A DNA stretch of 64,000 nucleotides from Nostoc commune NIES-4072 (GTDB taxonomy: Bacteria; Cyanobacteriota; Cyanobacteriia; Cyanobacteriales; Nostocaceae): positions 7,083,508 to 7,147,507 of the forward strand of contig NZ_BDUD01000001.1 in the NCBI RefSeq assembly GCF_003113895.1, given 5' to 3'. Made by a program: the position numbers and the translations under genes. Below the pieces are notes generated by a model that saw nothing but the letters and a program-made list of their open reading frames with translations, was not told where the DNA came from and made no database searches. This document shows, piece by piece, positions 36,220 to 44,313 of the stretch. How positions within the stretch are numbered: position 1 is the stretch's first letter; every line of letters starts with the position of its first letter.

Positions 36220-36384
36220 TTATCTACATTTCTCTAAACAAATTTTTACCACCGCCGACTCCTCAACGGATAAAGGCTCAATGTCACTGTTAGAAAGCAC
36301 TTGCTCAAGAGCGAACGCTAAACGATCGCTATGGTGCGATCGCGATCGTCCAATTGAAAGTTCAAAGGATTCAGTAATTTCCAT
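36220..36384 (-). CDS. Small hypothetical protein
   Basis: 54 residues from the ATG at 36384 (MEITESFELSIGRSRSHHSDRLAFALEQVL...VEESAVVKICLEKCR). Amphipathic helices and no low-complexity. The frame opens 36 bases further upstream. It lies 109 bp upstream of the CpeR-like gene on the same strand, with a poorer 64-codon frame between that I do not call. Real-looking composition but no family. Confidence 0.4.
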   Translation of the reverse strand: MEITESFELSIGRSRSHHSDRLAFALEQVLSNSDIEPLSVEESAVVKICLEKCR

Positions 36385-37238
36385 TAGAAGAGTGGTTTTA
36401 AAAAGTAGCTTACAATCCAAAAGGTAGCTTGGCTAAAAAGTTATTCTCCCAGCCGAGATGCTACCCTTTTTGATCATAACCGCATTCAGATGTGCTAAGT
36501 GCTGTTAGCGATCGCAGGGCGTTGAGCCAGTGCTGAGTTAGGAGTACTGAGTTATTATTCTCCTCCTTATTCCCAGTCCCTTTTTCATCTATACTTAGGC
36601 AAATCTAAGCAACTTCAGTGATCCTGATGATTTTGCCGCCCGTCCTATGAATGTTTTGAGGTTGCTCAAACGATACGCAGATTAGCTTTTTGCATTGTTA
36701 TTGTCTTTATACATTCTGATCCAATGCCGAAGCCATATTTATTAAAATTTTTTAAGTTAAATAATAACTGGTATAAATTGCGTTGAGCGTAAGCGTTACC
36801 CAACAAACAAGACGCTCTCGCGTTTGCGTCTAACTTTCTCTACCCAAGTGTACTGTCTAAAAACAAAATTATTTGATGTCTGCGCTCAGAGTTTAAAAGA
36901 TGAAGACTTCACTTTGAATTTTAGATTTATTTCGCATACAAGGAGCCTGGCTTGTACCTAAAATCTAAAATTGGCACGGTCAAGCACTCAAACTCTCACA
37001 AGTTGTTATGCGTAAATCTGCGTTTCGTAAAAAAGAGAGAAATAGAAGTGATATTGTGTCCGGCTAAAAACTTATCATCTAGAGCGTAGGGGCAGGGGGA
37101 AAGAGGCTTTTCCGATTTTTGCACAGATGGGGTAATTATAAGTGATTAACCGGACTTGATATGAGGTTTTCTAGATACGGTGAAAAGTCAGGTATATAAT
37201 TTGATGCAAAGCCTCTTGTAGACATCGCATCAAGCTAA
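36385..37238. other. Long intergenic region with a 12-bp-arm hairpin
   Basis: No gene seen in 850 bp. Near 36914-36972, AATTTTAGATTT and AAATCTAAAATT form arms around ACAAG-GAGCCTGG-CTTGT, giving a two-part cruciform. Other text is Nostoc repeat (GTTGAGCGTAAGCG at about 36782, GCGATCGC at about 36510). Confidence 0.45.
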
Positions 37239-38177
37239 TTAGCATACAGCGACACTCTTGAGGATATTCATTGGGCCTTGAGCTTTGAGAACTTCCATTT
37301 CTGTTGCATTTTTTACTAGTAAAGCACCAGCGAATCCTAATGAATTCACAGAGATAGATTGGAAATGCTCCTGCGATCGCAGTACAATCAACATCCATTC
37401 TCGTGTTGCTAGCAGATTGTAAGCACCAGATCCCACAGAATGTAGCAAAGTATGATAAACTTCCAGTGTTGCTTGCGCCCCTGCCAATGGCGATCGCACC
37501 CAATCGGGATTTAATGGTGCGAAAACGTGTATAAAAGGAAGTTTTGGTATTGCGTTGGTAAAGCCTACCGTTAGCGTAGCGGATGCACCAGAAGGTATTG
37601 ATTCCTGAAATTGTGCTGATGTTAGCAGAGGTTCAATAGGTATCTGGGGTCCCGAAGGTGCAAGTGGTAGTGGCACTAATTGCAAGTGCTTATGTCGCTG
37701 ACTAGCACCTGCGGTTTTGCCACTGTTGTAAAATGCTAAACCATCGAAATCAGCTAAACATGCCCACATAGCTGTAAAATCTTCCAGGGTGAGTAAGCTT
37801 TCCTGTTCCTCGAAGGCACGGGTGATGATTAGTAGGTGATAATCAACAACATTAAATTTATTTAAAATACATACATGAGTATCGGAAATATCCGCAACAA
37901 ATAAATCCTCTTCGTAGGGCAAAAAAGGATTAAACTCTTGACCAGAAGTAGCAGATTGTTTCTTCTGTTTCTCCTTAGCTGCTTTTTTGCGATTCAGGTT
38001 AGACAAAATCCGCACCAAAAACCGCACACCCTCGTGTTCAACAAATTCAAATTCTGTCGGAATCGACATTAGCGCCCCGCATTGCAAAGCATGTTCAGTT
38101 CGTTCTTTAACACTTGTCCATAAAGTGCCAGGTTTAAGTAAGATTTTCCCCTGTGCCATTTTTATTCCTTCAGGCAT
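37239..38177 (-). CDS. ATP adenylyltransferase / Ap4A phosphorylase
   Basis: 312 residues. The HIT-like catalytic motif reads RHKHLQLVPLPL (about residue 167), with 'FYNSGKTAGASQRHKH' as in fungal Apa1/Apa2 and cyanobacterial relatives. The N-terminal part (LLKPGTLWTSVKERTEHAL, then NPFLPYEEDLFVADISDTHVCILNKFNVVDYHLLIITR) is the family's substrate-binding half. It splits diadenosine tetraphosphate with phosphate into ATP and ADP. Around residue 200 (SGASATLTVGF) the DNA resembles a Nostoc repeat (GCCTACCGTTAGCGTAGCGG on the plus strand). Confidence 0.88.
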   Translation of the reverse strand: MPEGIKMAQGKILLKPGTLWTSVKERTEHALQCGALMSIPTEFEFVEHEGVRFLVRILSNLNRKKAAKEKQKKQSATSGQEFNPFLPYEEDLFVADISDTHVCILNKFNVVDYHLLIITRAFEEQESLLTLEDFTAMWACLADFDGLAFYNSGKTAGASQRHKHLQLVPLPLAPSGPQIPIEPLLTSAQFQESIPSGASATLTVGFTNAIPKLPFIHVFAPLNPDWVRSPLAGAQATLEVYHTLLHSVGSGAYNLLATREWMLIVLRSQEHFQSISVNSLGFAGALLVKNATEMEVLKAQGPMNILKSVAVC

Positions 38178-38337
38178 GGTATAAAATACGCAGCGCTGTG
38201 CGTCTCTACAAATGACTATATTCCAATACGGTTCGGTAAAATACTAAAGCTTTCACAACAACGCAATACCTCCGCAACAAAACTGTCACAAATCATATCT
38301 ACATTAGTAATACATCTAAATATCTTTCCAGACAGCA

Positions 38338-39600
38338 ATGCAAAACGAATCTCGCGACAGAGAACACCCATCAAATAGCATTTCACATAACACTGCTGAA
38401 GCCAAATACCCTAATCAAGCACCCTGGAAAAAGGCTGCCGCCTCTCTATCGCTGGTGTTGCTGGGATCAGGTATGACATTGGCAGGCGGCTACATGGCTG
38501 GACACCCTCGGCAGGTGTCTGAAAGTGCATCTAATTTGGCAGTGAGTCGAGTAAGTGCCGCTCCTCCATTACCAGCGGCCACAGATCCTAACTTTGTAAC
38601 ACGGGTGGTACAAAAGGTCGGCCCAGCAGTAGTGCGGATTAACTCTTCCCGAACGGTAAGAACTCAATTACCAGATGAATTTAACGATCCGTTTTTTCGC
38701 CGCTTTTTTGGTTCCCAACTGCCACAATCAGGAGAAAGGGTAGAACGGGGTACTGGTTCAGGTTTTATCATCAGTGCCGATGGTCGGATTATCACTAATG
38801 CCCATGTGGTAGATGGTGCTGATACAGTGACAGTGACACTCAAGGATGGGCGCACCTTGCAAGGTAAGGTGTTAGGAAAAGATGAATTAACCGATGTTGC
38901 TGTTATCAAGGTTCAGGCAGACAATCTACCTTCAGTAGCTTTGGGTAACTCAGATCAACTGCAACCGGGAGAATGGGCGATCGCAATCGGCAACCCCCTT
39001 GGACTAGATAATACAGTAACTACTGGAATCATTAGTGCCACCGGACGCAGTAGCAATCAAATCGGTGCTCCCGATAGGCGAGTAGAGTATATTCAAACTG
39101 ACGCAGCGATTAATCCCGGTAACTCCGGCGGCCCCCTGCTAAATTCCCGTGGCGAGGTGATTGCGATGAATACAGCAATTATCCAAGGGGCACAAGGATT
39201 AGGCTTTGCTATTCCTATCAAAACAGTCCAACGTATTTCCAATCAACTAATAGCTACAGGGAAAGTAGAACATCCTTATCTGGGAATTCGGATGGTAGAG
39301 TTAACGCCTCAGCTAAAACAAAATATCAACTCAGATCCCAATAGCGGTTTGAGTGTGAAGGAAGATAAAGGTGTATTGGTTGTGACAGTTGTCCCAAATT
39401 CACCAGCTGCTAAAGCAGGGATACGTGCTGGGGATGTGATCCAAAAGCTTGATGGACAAGCAGTCACAGATGCCAGCAGTGTCCAAAAAGCAGTAGAAAA
39501 TAGCCAAGTCGGGGGCGATTTACGCATGGAATTACGTCGCAATGGGCAAAGTCTTAACATAGCTGTGCAACCTGGTGCTTTCCCCACGCAAGTACAATAA
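38338..39600 (+). CDS. HtrA/Deg-family serine protease
   Basis: 420 residues. One membrane anchor/signal (AAASLSLVLLGSGMTLAGGYMAG, about 33-55), then a trypsin-like domain with catalytic His (ITNAHVVDG, about 153), Asp (LTDVAVIKV, about 183) and Ser (NPGNSGGPLL, about 263), and one PDZ domain (about 290-415). A periplasmic or thylakoid-lumen quality-control protease like HhoA/HhoB/HtrA of Synechocystis. Its last 18 bases are the attachment site of the element at 39601-55202, and the gene stays complete because insertion occurred exactly at its stop codon. Confidence 0.92.
   Translation: MQNESRDREHPSNSISHNTAEAKYPNQAPWKKAAASLSLVLLGSGMTLAGGYMAGHPRQVSESASNLAVSRVSAAPPLPAATDPNFVTRVVQKVGPAVVRINSSRTVRTQLPDEFNDPFFRRFFGSQLPQSGERVERGTGSGFIISADGRIITNAHVVDGADTVTVTLKDGRTLQGKVLGKDELTDVAVIKVQADNLPSVALGNSDQLQPGEWAIAIGNPLGLDNTVTTGIISATGRSSNQIGAPDRRVEYIQTDAAINPGNSGGPLLNSRGEVIAMNTAIIQGAQGLGFAIPIKTVQRISNQLIATGKVEHPYLGIRMVELTPQLKQNINSDPNSGLSVKEDKGVLVVTVVPNSPAAKAGIRAGDVIQKLDGQAVTDASSVQKAVENSQVGGDLRMELRRNGQSLNIAVQPGAFPTQVQ
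39583..39600 (+). repeat. attL core, 18-bp direct repeat
   Basis: CCCACGCAAGTACAATAA, the last five codons plus stop of the HtrA gene; an exact copy lies at 55185-55202. The integrase gene ends 50 bp inside. A protein-coding 3' end used as attachment site. Confidence 0.9.
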
Positions 39601-39630
39601 TCGCTGTGGTGAACCTTTTTGAGCGATTTT

Positions 39631-39648
39631 TGAGTAGTAAATGAGTAG
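39631..39648 (+). promoter_or_regulatory. Integrase arm-type site pair (left)
   Basis: TGAGTAG-TAAA-TGAGTAG, two direct copies 11 bp apart, between attL and the end of int. The same 7-mer pair with the same 11-bp period occurs twice at the right end, which points to specific binding by the integrase N-terminal domain. Confidence 0.7.
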
Positions 39649-39649
39649 T

Positions 39650-40789
39650 TCAAAAATCTGGGGCTTCTGACTTGGTAACATCTGGGTGACAGTAATAAAT
39701 CAGCACTGTCTGAATAGTGTCCCCAAGCCAGTAAGCCACTTTTTCTGGGGAGGCTCCATGAGCGATCGCCCAGGTAGCGAAAGTATGCCGTGTACCGTAA
39801 ACGCTCAGGTAAGGAACTTGACCTTTATCGCTTAACTGTTTGACCACGCCGGAATAAAATTTCTTTTTTGACCAATATCCGCCCCAAGCCCGCCACAAAA
39901 TTCTTAGATTTACCCTCTGGCCAAGAGTAGATTGAAAAACCAAAGAATTTTTGTCAGGCGATATCGGGCGAATTGACAGGAGTAAATTTTGGAGTTTACT
40001 GCCACTGCCACAGGAGAAAACCCGCTTCTTATTATTTTTCGTGGCTCCCAGGCTGGCGACCCTTGTGGCATAAGATTTGTTAATCGTGATTTTTGTACAA
40101 TCCTGGGCGACATCTCCCCAGCACAGCGCGAACGCTTCCCCAGGACGGCAACCAGTGAAGAACAAAAACTTTACTAGACTGGTGTAGCACGAGTAAGTCG
40201 CGCTCCTCTCAAATTCCGCAATAATTAAATCTCTTTGTTCTAATGTGAATGCTTTTATGCTGTCGTTCTGAGTTTTCTGTTTAGGAAGAAGAAGTGACTT
40301 AAAAGGATTACTAAAAATTAATTTAGAATCTACGGCCCAGTCACAGGCAGAGGATAGTGATGAGATGACTTGCCGTGCTACATGGTAACTGTGATTCTGT
40401 AGTAGCTGTTCTCTGATTTGTGGTGCAGATGTTAGGGATTGCGGAAGTTTTAAAAGTATCTTGCCAAAAGTTTCATAATTATTAGCTGTAGAGGGTTTAA
40501 TTAATCTTGCTTTAAATTCACAAAATTTTTCCCATAAATCGCTAATAGATAATTCTGAATGTTTAATCTCAGTGTTTAAATTTTTACTTCCAAATTTATA
40601 ACGTTCTAACGTAGGATCAAATATACCTAAAGAAATTTCTCGCTGAATTTCTTCCCAGCGAGAATCTGTAATAGTTCTATTTTTAGGTGAATTTTTAAGC
40701 CCAGTCGATATATAAAATTGCTTGTTGTAACCATTGACCCTAAAACGAATATTTAGTTTTTGTGTTTTAGGATCGATGGTTACAGCCAT
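39650..40789 (-). CDS. int: Tyrosine-type site-specific integrase
   Basis: 379 residues. The N-terminal 90 residues (MAVTIDPKTQKLNIRFRVNGYNKQFYISTG) form an arm-binding-like domain; a SAM-like core-binding domain spans about 85-185. The catalytic domain has Arg in FTGCRPGEAFAL (about 218), Lys in the ATKNNKKR hairpin, box II YGTRHTFATWAI (Arg present, Tyr in place of the first His, as in many integrases), His/Trp in 'YWLGDTIQTV', and the nucleophile Tyr in LIYYCHPD. It should catalyse insertion at the HtrA 3' end and, with a directionality factor, excision. Last gene of the leftward operon; stops 50 bp from attL. Confidence 0.95.
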   Translation of the reverse strand: MAVTIDPKTQKLNIRFRVNGYNKQFYISTGLKNSPKNRTITDSRWEEIQREISLGIFDPTLERYKFGSKNLNTEIKHSELSISDLWEKFCEFKARLIKPSTANNYETFGKILLKLPQSLTSAPQIREQLLQNHSYHVARQVISSLSSACDWAVDSKLIFSNPFKSLLLPKQKTQNDSIKAFTLEQRDLIIAEFERSATYSCYTSLVKFLFFTGCRPGEAFALCWGDVAQDCTKITINKSYATRVASLGATKNNKKRVFSCGSGSKLQNLLLSIRPISPDKNSLVFQSTLGQRVNLRILWRAWGGYWSKKKFYSGVVKQLSDKGQVPYLSVYGTRHTFATWAIAHGASPEKVAYWLGDTIQTVLIYYCHPDVTKSEAPDF

Positions 40790-40816
40790 ATTTATTCTTC
40801 AGTTTTATGGATATCT

Positions 40817-40951
40817 TCAAAGGTTAGGTAAATTCTGCTTTCTAATTGGTTGGGCGGTCGGCATGGGTATCATGCCGTCTGGAAATAAATCTAAAATTGG
40901 CTCGTAAGGATTACCGGGTTTGAGTTTTACCCAAGTGTCATGTTTGGTCAT
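40817..40951 (-). CDS. Small hypothetical protein of the element
   Basis: 44 residues from the ATG at 40951 (MTKHDTWVKLKPGNPYEP...). The frame is open back to 41071, overlapping the ATPase gene, but the upstream part is built of HIP1-containing sequence and looks non-coding. A Pro-rich peptide without recognised motif, sitting between ATPase and integrase. A small excisionase would fit this position, but the sequence has no winged-helix signature, so that is only a positional guess. Confidence 0.4.
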   Translation of the reverse strand: MTKHDTWVKLKPGNPYEPILDLFPDGMIPMPTAQPIRKQNLPNL

Positions 40952-41042
40952 TATTTGTTCTGAACATGTGCTATTTTTTACTTGTTGGCATCGATTTCTT
41001 TTTAGCAGCGATCGCACTCCTCCCAAAAGCGCGATCGCACTT

Positions 41043-42269
41043 TCAAATTGTCCCTTGCATCCATTCCTCAATCAACGCCCTGGCTGAGTAGTAATTACCA
41101 GGTAGACCGGGAACATTTTTAGCGCACCAATCAACAGAACGTCCAGCATCGATAGCGGATTTTACCGCCTGTTTTGGGTCGGAAATAGCCCCATCTGTCG
41201 GCGCGGTTTCGGGCTGAAACCCCTGATTTTGCGTGGTTTTTTGCGGTTTTTGCGATTTGGCTTGTAACTGGCTTTGTAATTGGTCAACAACCGAATAGTT
41301 ACCGTTGACGTGACCGATTGCAACTGCTTTATTACCGGGTTGCCAGTTGGATAAATCGGGGACTTTGGCAGGAAGTCGGTCAATCATGCAGCACCGAAAC
41401 CCCTGTGAAACCAATTCATTGAGTACCGCAGAGTAATAAAGGAACTCGTCACTGTCCTTGCGGTATTGGTTTCTTAGCCCTTTACAGTAGTCCAGGGCGA
41501 AATCACCAAAGCGCACTGTGGTAAAACATTCCTCCAAATCGCTTTCCCCTTCTAGCCCCCAGGTGGCAACATTTTCACCTTGAGCCAGGGCAATCAAGCG
41601 GATCTTAGCGTCTCTGGCGACAATAATAATGTCCTTCATCACCTCCTTTGCGCTAGGAACATTCTTGTTGATCAGCTTCCACTCGTCACAGGCAAAATTA
41701 ATTTGGTTATGGGTAATACCCTCCTCCATCTCTGCATACCGCCTGTGCATGAGGAAATGAACATCTTTGAGTTTGGCTTCACATTCTTGGTAGTTGAACG
41801 GGTAGCCATAAATATCCTGATTCTGCCAGTCTGTAGGCTTTTTCTTGGGCGTAATCACGAACTGCTCACCGCCCAGTAAATCCATTAGCCACTCGGTAAA
41901 ACGGGTTTTACCAACGCCAGTTTTACCAATGACGCGAATGTGTGGGAACTTGTCCGGCTCGTTGCGAAACTGAGAAAAATCAAAGAACTGAATTTCATTT
42001 GTGGTGGATAGCGCTGGTACGTCTATTGTTTGGGCTTGTAGCTCTTGTCTCATAATCGTGATCGGAACACCAGCGTATGGCAGATGGTCAACCACAAAGG
42101 CGATTTTATCCATTGGTTTATGAGCTAATTTCACGCACCACAGCATAAATTCAAGGATTTTTTCAGCCAGCAATAGGCAGAACTGAACCAGAGAAATTAT
42201 CAGCTTGACTGCTACCCACCCAAAAAACCTTAACCATGTCCGAGCGGAGGGAATGTCAAAATGGTTCAT
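41043..42269 (-). CDS. Membrane-anchored FtsK/HerA-like ATPase
   Basis: 408 residues. The N-terminus has one or two hydrophobic helices (FFGWVAVKLIISLVQFCLLLAEKILEFMLW, about 14-43). The P-loop domain has Walker A RVIGKTGVGKTRF (about 112-122) and Walker B INFACDEWKL (about 205), followed by a conserved Gln/Asn sensor region (IALAQGENVATWGL). Residues about 320-408 are a low-complexity linker and a small helical tail ending in an HTH-like 'SVDWCAKNVPGLPGNYYSARALIEEW'. Such ATPases pump DNA (FtsK, conjugation couplers, viral packaging motors). With no relaxase nearby, packaging or plasmid-type transfer are both open. Translationally coupled to the upstream 51-residue gene (ATGA overlap). Confidence 0.85.
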   Translation of the reverse strand: MNHFDIPSARTWLRFFGWVAVKLIISLVQFCLLLAEKILEFMLWCVKLAHKPMDKIAFVVDHLPYAGVPITIMRQELQAQTIDVPALSTTNEIQFFDFSQFRNEPDKFPHIRVIGKTGVGKTRFTEWLMDLLGGEQFVITPKKKPTDWQNQDIYGYPFNYQECEAKLKDVHFLMHRRYAEMEEGITHNQINFACDEWKLINKNVPSAKEVMKDIIIVARDAKIRLIALAQGENVATWGLEGESDLEECFTTVRFGDFALDYCKGLRNQYRKDSDEFLYYSAVLNELVSQGFRCCMIDRLPAKVPDLSNWQPGNKAVAIGHVNGNYSVVDQLQSQLQAKSQKPQKTTQNQGFQPETAPTDGAISDPKQAVKSAIDAGRSVDWCAKNVPGLPGNYYSARALIEEWMQGTI

Positions 42270-42421
42270 CTCCGGTAAATTACTCCGTTTTTAAACCCCT
42301 CGAACTCAGCTTGACACTTAGTTAGCTGTGTTTTAAAGTCGGGTGTGGACTGCTGTTGCAAAGTCCACACCAAAACACCGATACCAGCCAACGCAAGAAA
42401 TAAAGGCGTATTATCCTTCAT
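42266..42421 (-). CDS. Small membrane protein coupled to the ATPase
   Basis: 51 residues: MKDNTPLFLALAGIGVLVWTL, then a polar tail QSTPDFKTQLTKCQAEFEG. A single N-terminal membrane helix. Start overlaps the stop of the upstream gene (TAATG) and its stop overlaps the ATPase start (ATGA), so all three are co-translated. A membrane partner for the ATPase is a reasonable inference. Confidence 0.7.
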   Translation of the reverse strand: MKDNTPLFLALAGIGVLVWTLQQQSTPDFKTQLTKCQAEFEGFKNGVIYRR

Positions 42422-42624
42422 TAGCCAATACCTTCCAACCTCTTAGCAGCATCAAGGACAATTTGCTGTTGCTCAGGGGTCAATTTGTCATCACCGTTAC
42501 ACTCAATCACTTCCATGTGAGTTCCGGCACGGTAGAGACAATTATTTTTTACGGCTTCGTTGTCTGTGGAATTGGCTTGAGCAACGTAGCGCTGGACGTA
42601 GGATTTGTTGATGTCTTCTGTCAT
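42421..42624 (-). CDS. Small hypothetical protein
   Basis: 67 residues, soluble and largely helical (MTEDINKSYVQRYVAQANSTD...LTPEQQQIVLDAAKRLEGIG). No family recognised. Upstream member of the tightly overlapped three-gene set with the 51-residue membrane protein and the ATPase. Confidence 0.65.
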   Translation of the reverse strand: MTEDINKSYVQRYVAQANSTDNEAVKNNCLYRAGTHMEVIECNGDDKLTPEQQQIVLDAAKRLEGIG

Positions 42625-42702
42625 AATCTTGGAGTGTGTGGTTTTCAGTGATGTGACCGCATGACGCCGGCGGTCGTGTATCTGTGCGGATGGCGATCGC
42701 CT

Positions 42703-43065
42703 TTAAAAATCCGCTTTATTTGCAGTAGTGCTATTAAAAATGGTTACGACCCAACAAGGTAAAGTTTTTCGCCTTGTTGGACTAACCTCAATGGGTTGAC
42801 GAGTATCAAGGCAAACTGCTCGCCCGTCGTTGAGTTTTACGTAAAGGGTTTTTCCTGTTTTTGTTCGAGAGAACAGTTGCCCAGGTGACAAGGTTTCAAA
42901 GATTACTTGAGTTTTACCTACTACGTATTCAGCTTGGTGAGAATCGAATCCCTCGGAAAGCGGATCGTCTGCCATTTCTTTCCACTGTCTCTGTCTTCTG
43001 GTTTTAGGTTCAGCCAGTGATTTGCCGTTAATATTGGCTCGATCTGTGGTCTGTTGGTCGGTCAT
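42703..43065 (-). CDS. Hypothetical protein of the element
   Basis: 120 residues. A basic, disordered N-terminal third (EPKTRRQRQWKEMADDP) is followed by a beta-rich half (EYVVGKTQVIFETLSPGQLFSRTKTGKTLYVKLNDGRAVCLDTRQPIEV) that resembles a small barrel. It might bind nucleic acid; no named family. 78 bp before the next operon gene. Confidence 0.6.
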   Translation of the reverse strand: MTDQQTTDRANINGKSLAEPKTRRQRQWKEMADDPLSEGFDSHQAEYVVGKTQVIFETLSPGQLFSRTKTGKTLYVKLNDGRAVCLDTRQPIEVSPTRRKTLPCWVVTIFNSTTANKADF

Positions 43066-43093
43066 AGTAGTTGACGTGTGCCTCGATAGTGCG

Positions 43094-43438
43094 TTAATAG
43101 TCGCTCAACAGTGGAGTGTTGACTTTTGCCTCAATGGCTTGCATAGCAGTAATTTGAGCGCTTGTTGGCTCGACCGCAGCCGTGATAATTTCGTCCAGTA
43201 AAAAGGCTGCAATATCGGCTCCGAGTTCAAAGCGTTCACCTTCATCAAGAGAATCGCACCAAGTAATGATAATTTCGGGTATGTCCTCAAATCCCCATTC
43301 TTTCTTCTGGTAAGCGATGGTGGTTTGTTCTCGCAGTGCCAGGAAGATTAGGCAGTTTAGCCCAGTGGCTTGAGTGCGGTTAAAGTTCTGCTCAATGTGG
43401 CTGATGATGTCTAGGCGATTAATATCTGTTACATTCAT
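43094..43438 (-). CDS. Hypothetical protein, first gene of leftward operon
   Basis: 114 residues from the ATG at 43438, which has AGAGG six bases ahead; an ATG five codons upstream is less well placed. Helical, acidic, with 'NCLIFLALREQTTIAYQKKEWGFEDIPEIIITWCDSLDEGERFELGADIAAFLLDEI'. No motif known to me. Its promoter must lie in 43439-43760, close to the operator region of the divergent regulator, so the regulator could control both directions. Confidence 0.62.
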   Translation of the reverse strand: MNVTDINRLDIISHIEQNFNRTQATGLNCLIFLALREQTTIAYQKKEWGFEDIPEIIITWCDSLDEGERFELGADIAAFLLDEIITAAVEPTSAQITAMQAIEAKVNTPLLSDY

Positions 43439-43754
43439 GCTGTCCTCTTTCAAAGTTATTTATTTGCCGATCGATTTAGGATGTCCAGGGCATATCGCTC
43501 TGGATTTTTAATTGGCTGATATTGCTAAAATCTTCTTAATTGAATTGAACTTTGAACCGGGCGATCGCTTTGTAGAGGGCTATCGCCTTTTTACTGGGCT
43601 ATCGGTTTTTACATTTCGTTACTGCTAACCCCGCGACGCTACGACTTACGGGTGAATGCAGTTGTCTGTTGTCAGTTTCCCCTAGCAGGTCTTTAAATTG
43701 CCTCAATGGCGGTAGGCTGCTATCTCTACCGGATTTGTCTGAGAAATACTGGAC
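43439..43754. other. Control region between the divergent operons
   Basis: No gene. Contains repeated GGGCTATCG-type units (about 43560-43610: GGGCGATCGC, GGGCTATCGC, GGGCTATCGG). The promoter of the leftward operon should be here. Confidence 0.45.
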
Positions 43755-43826
43755 TTCTAGAATTCCATATAGCTATAATGTTCGCACGTCTAGAATTGTA
43801 ATTCAATATTAGAATTCTAGATGTGC
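43755..43826 (+). promoter_or_regulatory. Promoter-operator of the RHH regulator
   Basis: Three TCTAGAAT-core sites: palindrome TTCTAGAA (43755-43762), then a near-perfect 14-bp inverted pair GCACGTCTAGAATT (43784-43797) and AATTCTAGATGTGC (43813-43826). A TATAAT box (43774-43779) lies between the first site and the pair, so bound protein would block the promoter. Autorepression by the RHH protein encoded 33 bp downstream is the natural reading. Confidence 0.72.
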
Positions 43827-43858
43827 AATAATTGGGGTGTTGAATATGGAACTTGAGA

Positions 43859-44068
43859 ATGTCCAGAGGCCGTCCGAAATCCGAGAAAGTGGTAATATCA
43901 GGGACTTTAAAGGTAAGTCCAGAATCTTGGGAGATGCTGCGAACCCTAGCTCTAAGCATGGGGCTTACGAGATCCCAGCTCGTAGAGAAGATTGCAATGA
44001 ATCAAATACCGTTGTCACAGAACAATGGACAGCTAGTGGAATCCCTGGGAAAATCGTCGGCCAGCTAA
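43859..44068 (+). CDS. Ribbon-helix-helix DNA-binding regulator (short form)
   Basis: 69 residues from the ATG at 43859 (MSRGRPKSEKVV). The frame also opens at a TTG two codons earlier, but GGA at 43848 favours the ATG. Basic N-terminus, ribbon ISGTLKVSPESWEML, then helices RTLALSMGLTRSQLVEKIAM: a CopG/Arc-type fold. The zero frame stops at TAA 44066. Six codons before that lies a slippery heptamer; in the -1 frame, a 44-residue coiled-coil extension follows (to 44187). The short form would bind the upstream operator; the long form could add oligomerisation or partner binding. Confidence 0.75.
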   Translation: MSRGRPKSEKVVISGTLKVSPESWEMLRTLALSMGLTRSQLVEKIAMNQIPLSQNNGQLVESLGKSSAS

Positions 44069-44187
44069 TTGATGAGAACGAAAAGCAGCTGGCTTACCAC
44101 CGACAACAGGTTGAAATAATAGAAAACAGGCTTCAAGAGCTAAGACAAGTACCTGAAAGCCTTACAAATATAAATGAGAGTGAATAA
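43859..44187 (+). CDS. RHH regulator, predicted -1 frameshift product
   Basis: If ribosomes slip back one base at GGGAAAA (44047-44053), translation continues as ...LVESLGKIVGQLIDENEKQ and on to the stop at 44187. The added tail is a strongly amphipathic helix rich in Glu/Gln/Leu with heptad spacing (about 109 residues in total). Without frameshifting the tail has no sensible start codon in its own frame: the ATG at 43846 would give an unrelated, low-quality N-terminal half. A sequencing or natural frameshift mutation is the alternative. Confidence 0.55.
44047..44093 (+). promoter_or_regulatory. Programmed -1 frameshift signal: slippery heptamer plus stem-loop
   Basis: G-GGA-AAA in the reading frame (44047-44053) fits the X-XXY-YYZ rule and is one base from the GGGAAAG used in the lambda gpG/gpGT frameshift. 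A 6-nt spacer is followed by a perfect 7-bp stem GCCAGCT (44060-44066) / AGCTGGC (44087-44093) with a 20-nt loop, extendable by a G-U pair. The zero-frame TAA begins at the foot of the stem. Confidence 0.6.
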
Positions 44188-44218
44188 GCCGTCCTGCCTA
44201 CAAAGGTGAGGACGGCTT
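44186..44218 (+). terminator. Rho-independent-type terminator after the regulator
   Basis: AAGCCGTCCT (44186-44195) pairs perfectly with AGGACGGCTT (44209-44218), loop 13 nt, followed by TATTCAT. The stop codon of the long form lies in its left foot, consistent with the -1 frame being the true gene end. Confidence 0.75.
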
Positions 44219-44313
44219 TATTCATGGATATGTCGCCTACTTATTAGCAGGCGACGCATCTGTGACTATTCGGGGTTGAGTTGCGATCGCTGTTGACTAA
44301 TACCCAATGACCA

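Noticed and set aside
42343..42651. 102-codon forward frame
   Set aside because: Antisense to the two coupled small genes, whose overlapping starts and stops and composition are much more convincing.
43837..44187. Independent 116-codon gene overlapping the RHH regulator
   Set aside because: Its first half is the regulator's sequence in a wrong frame and looks random; only its last 45 codons look real, better explained as the -1 extension.
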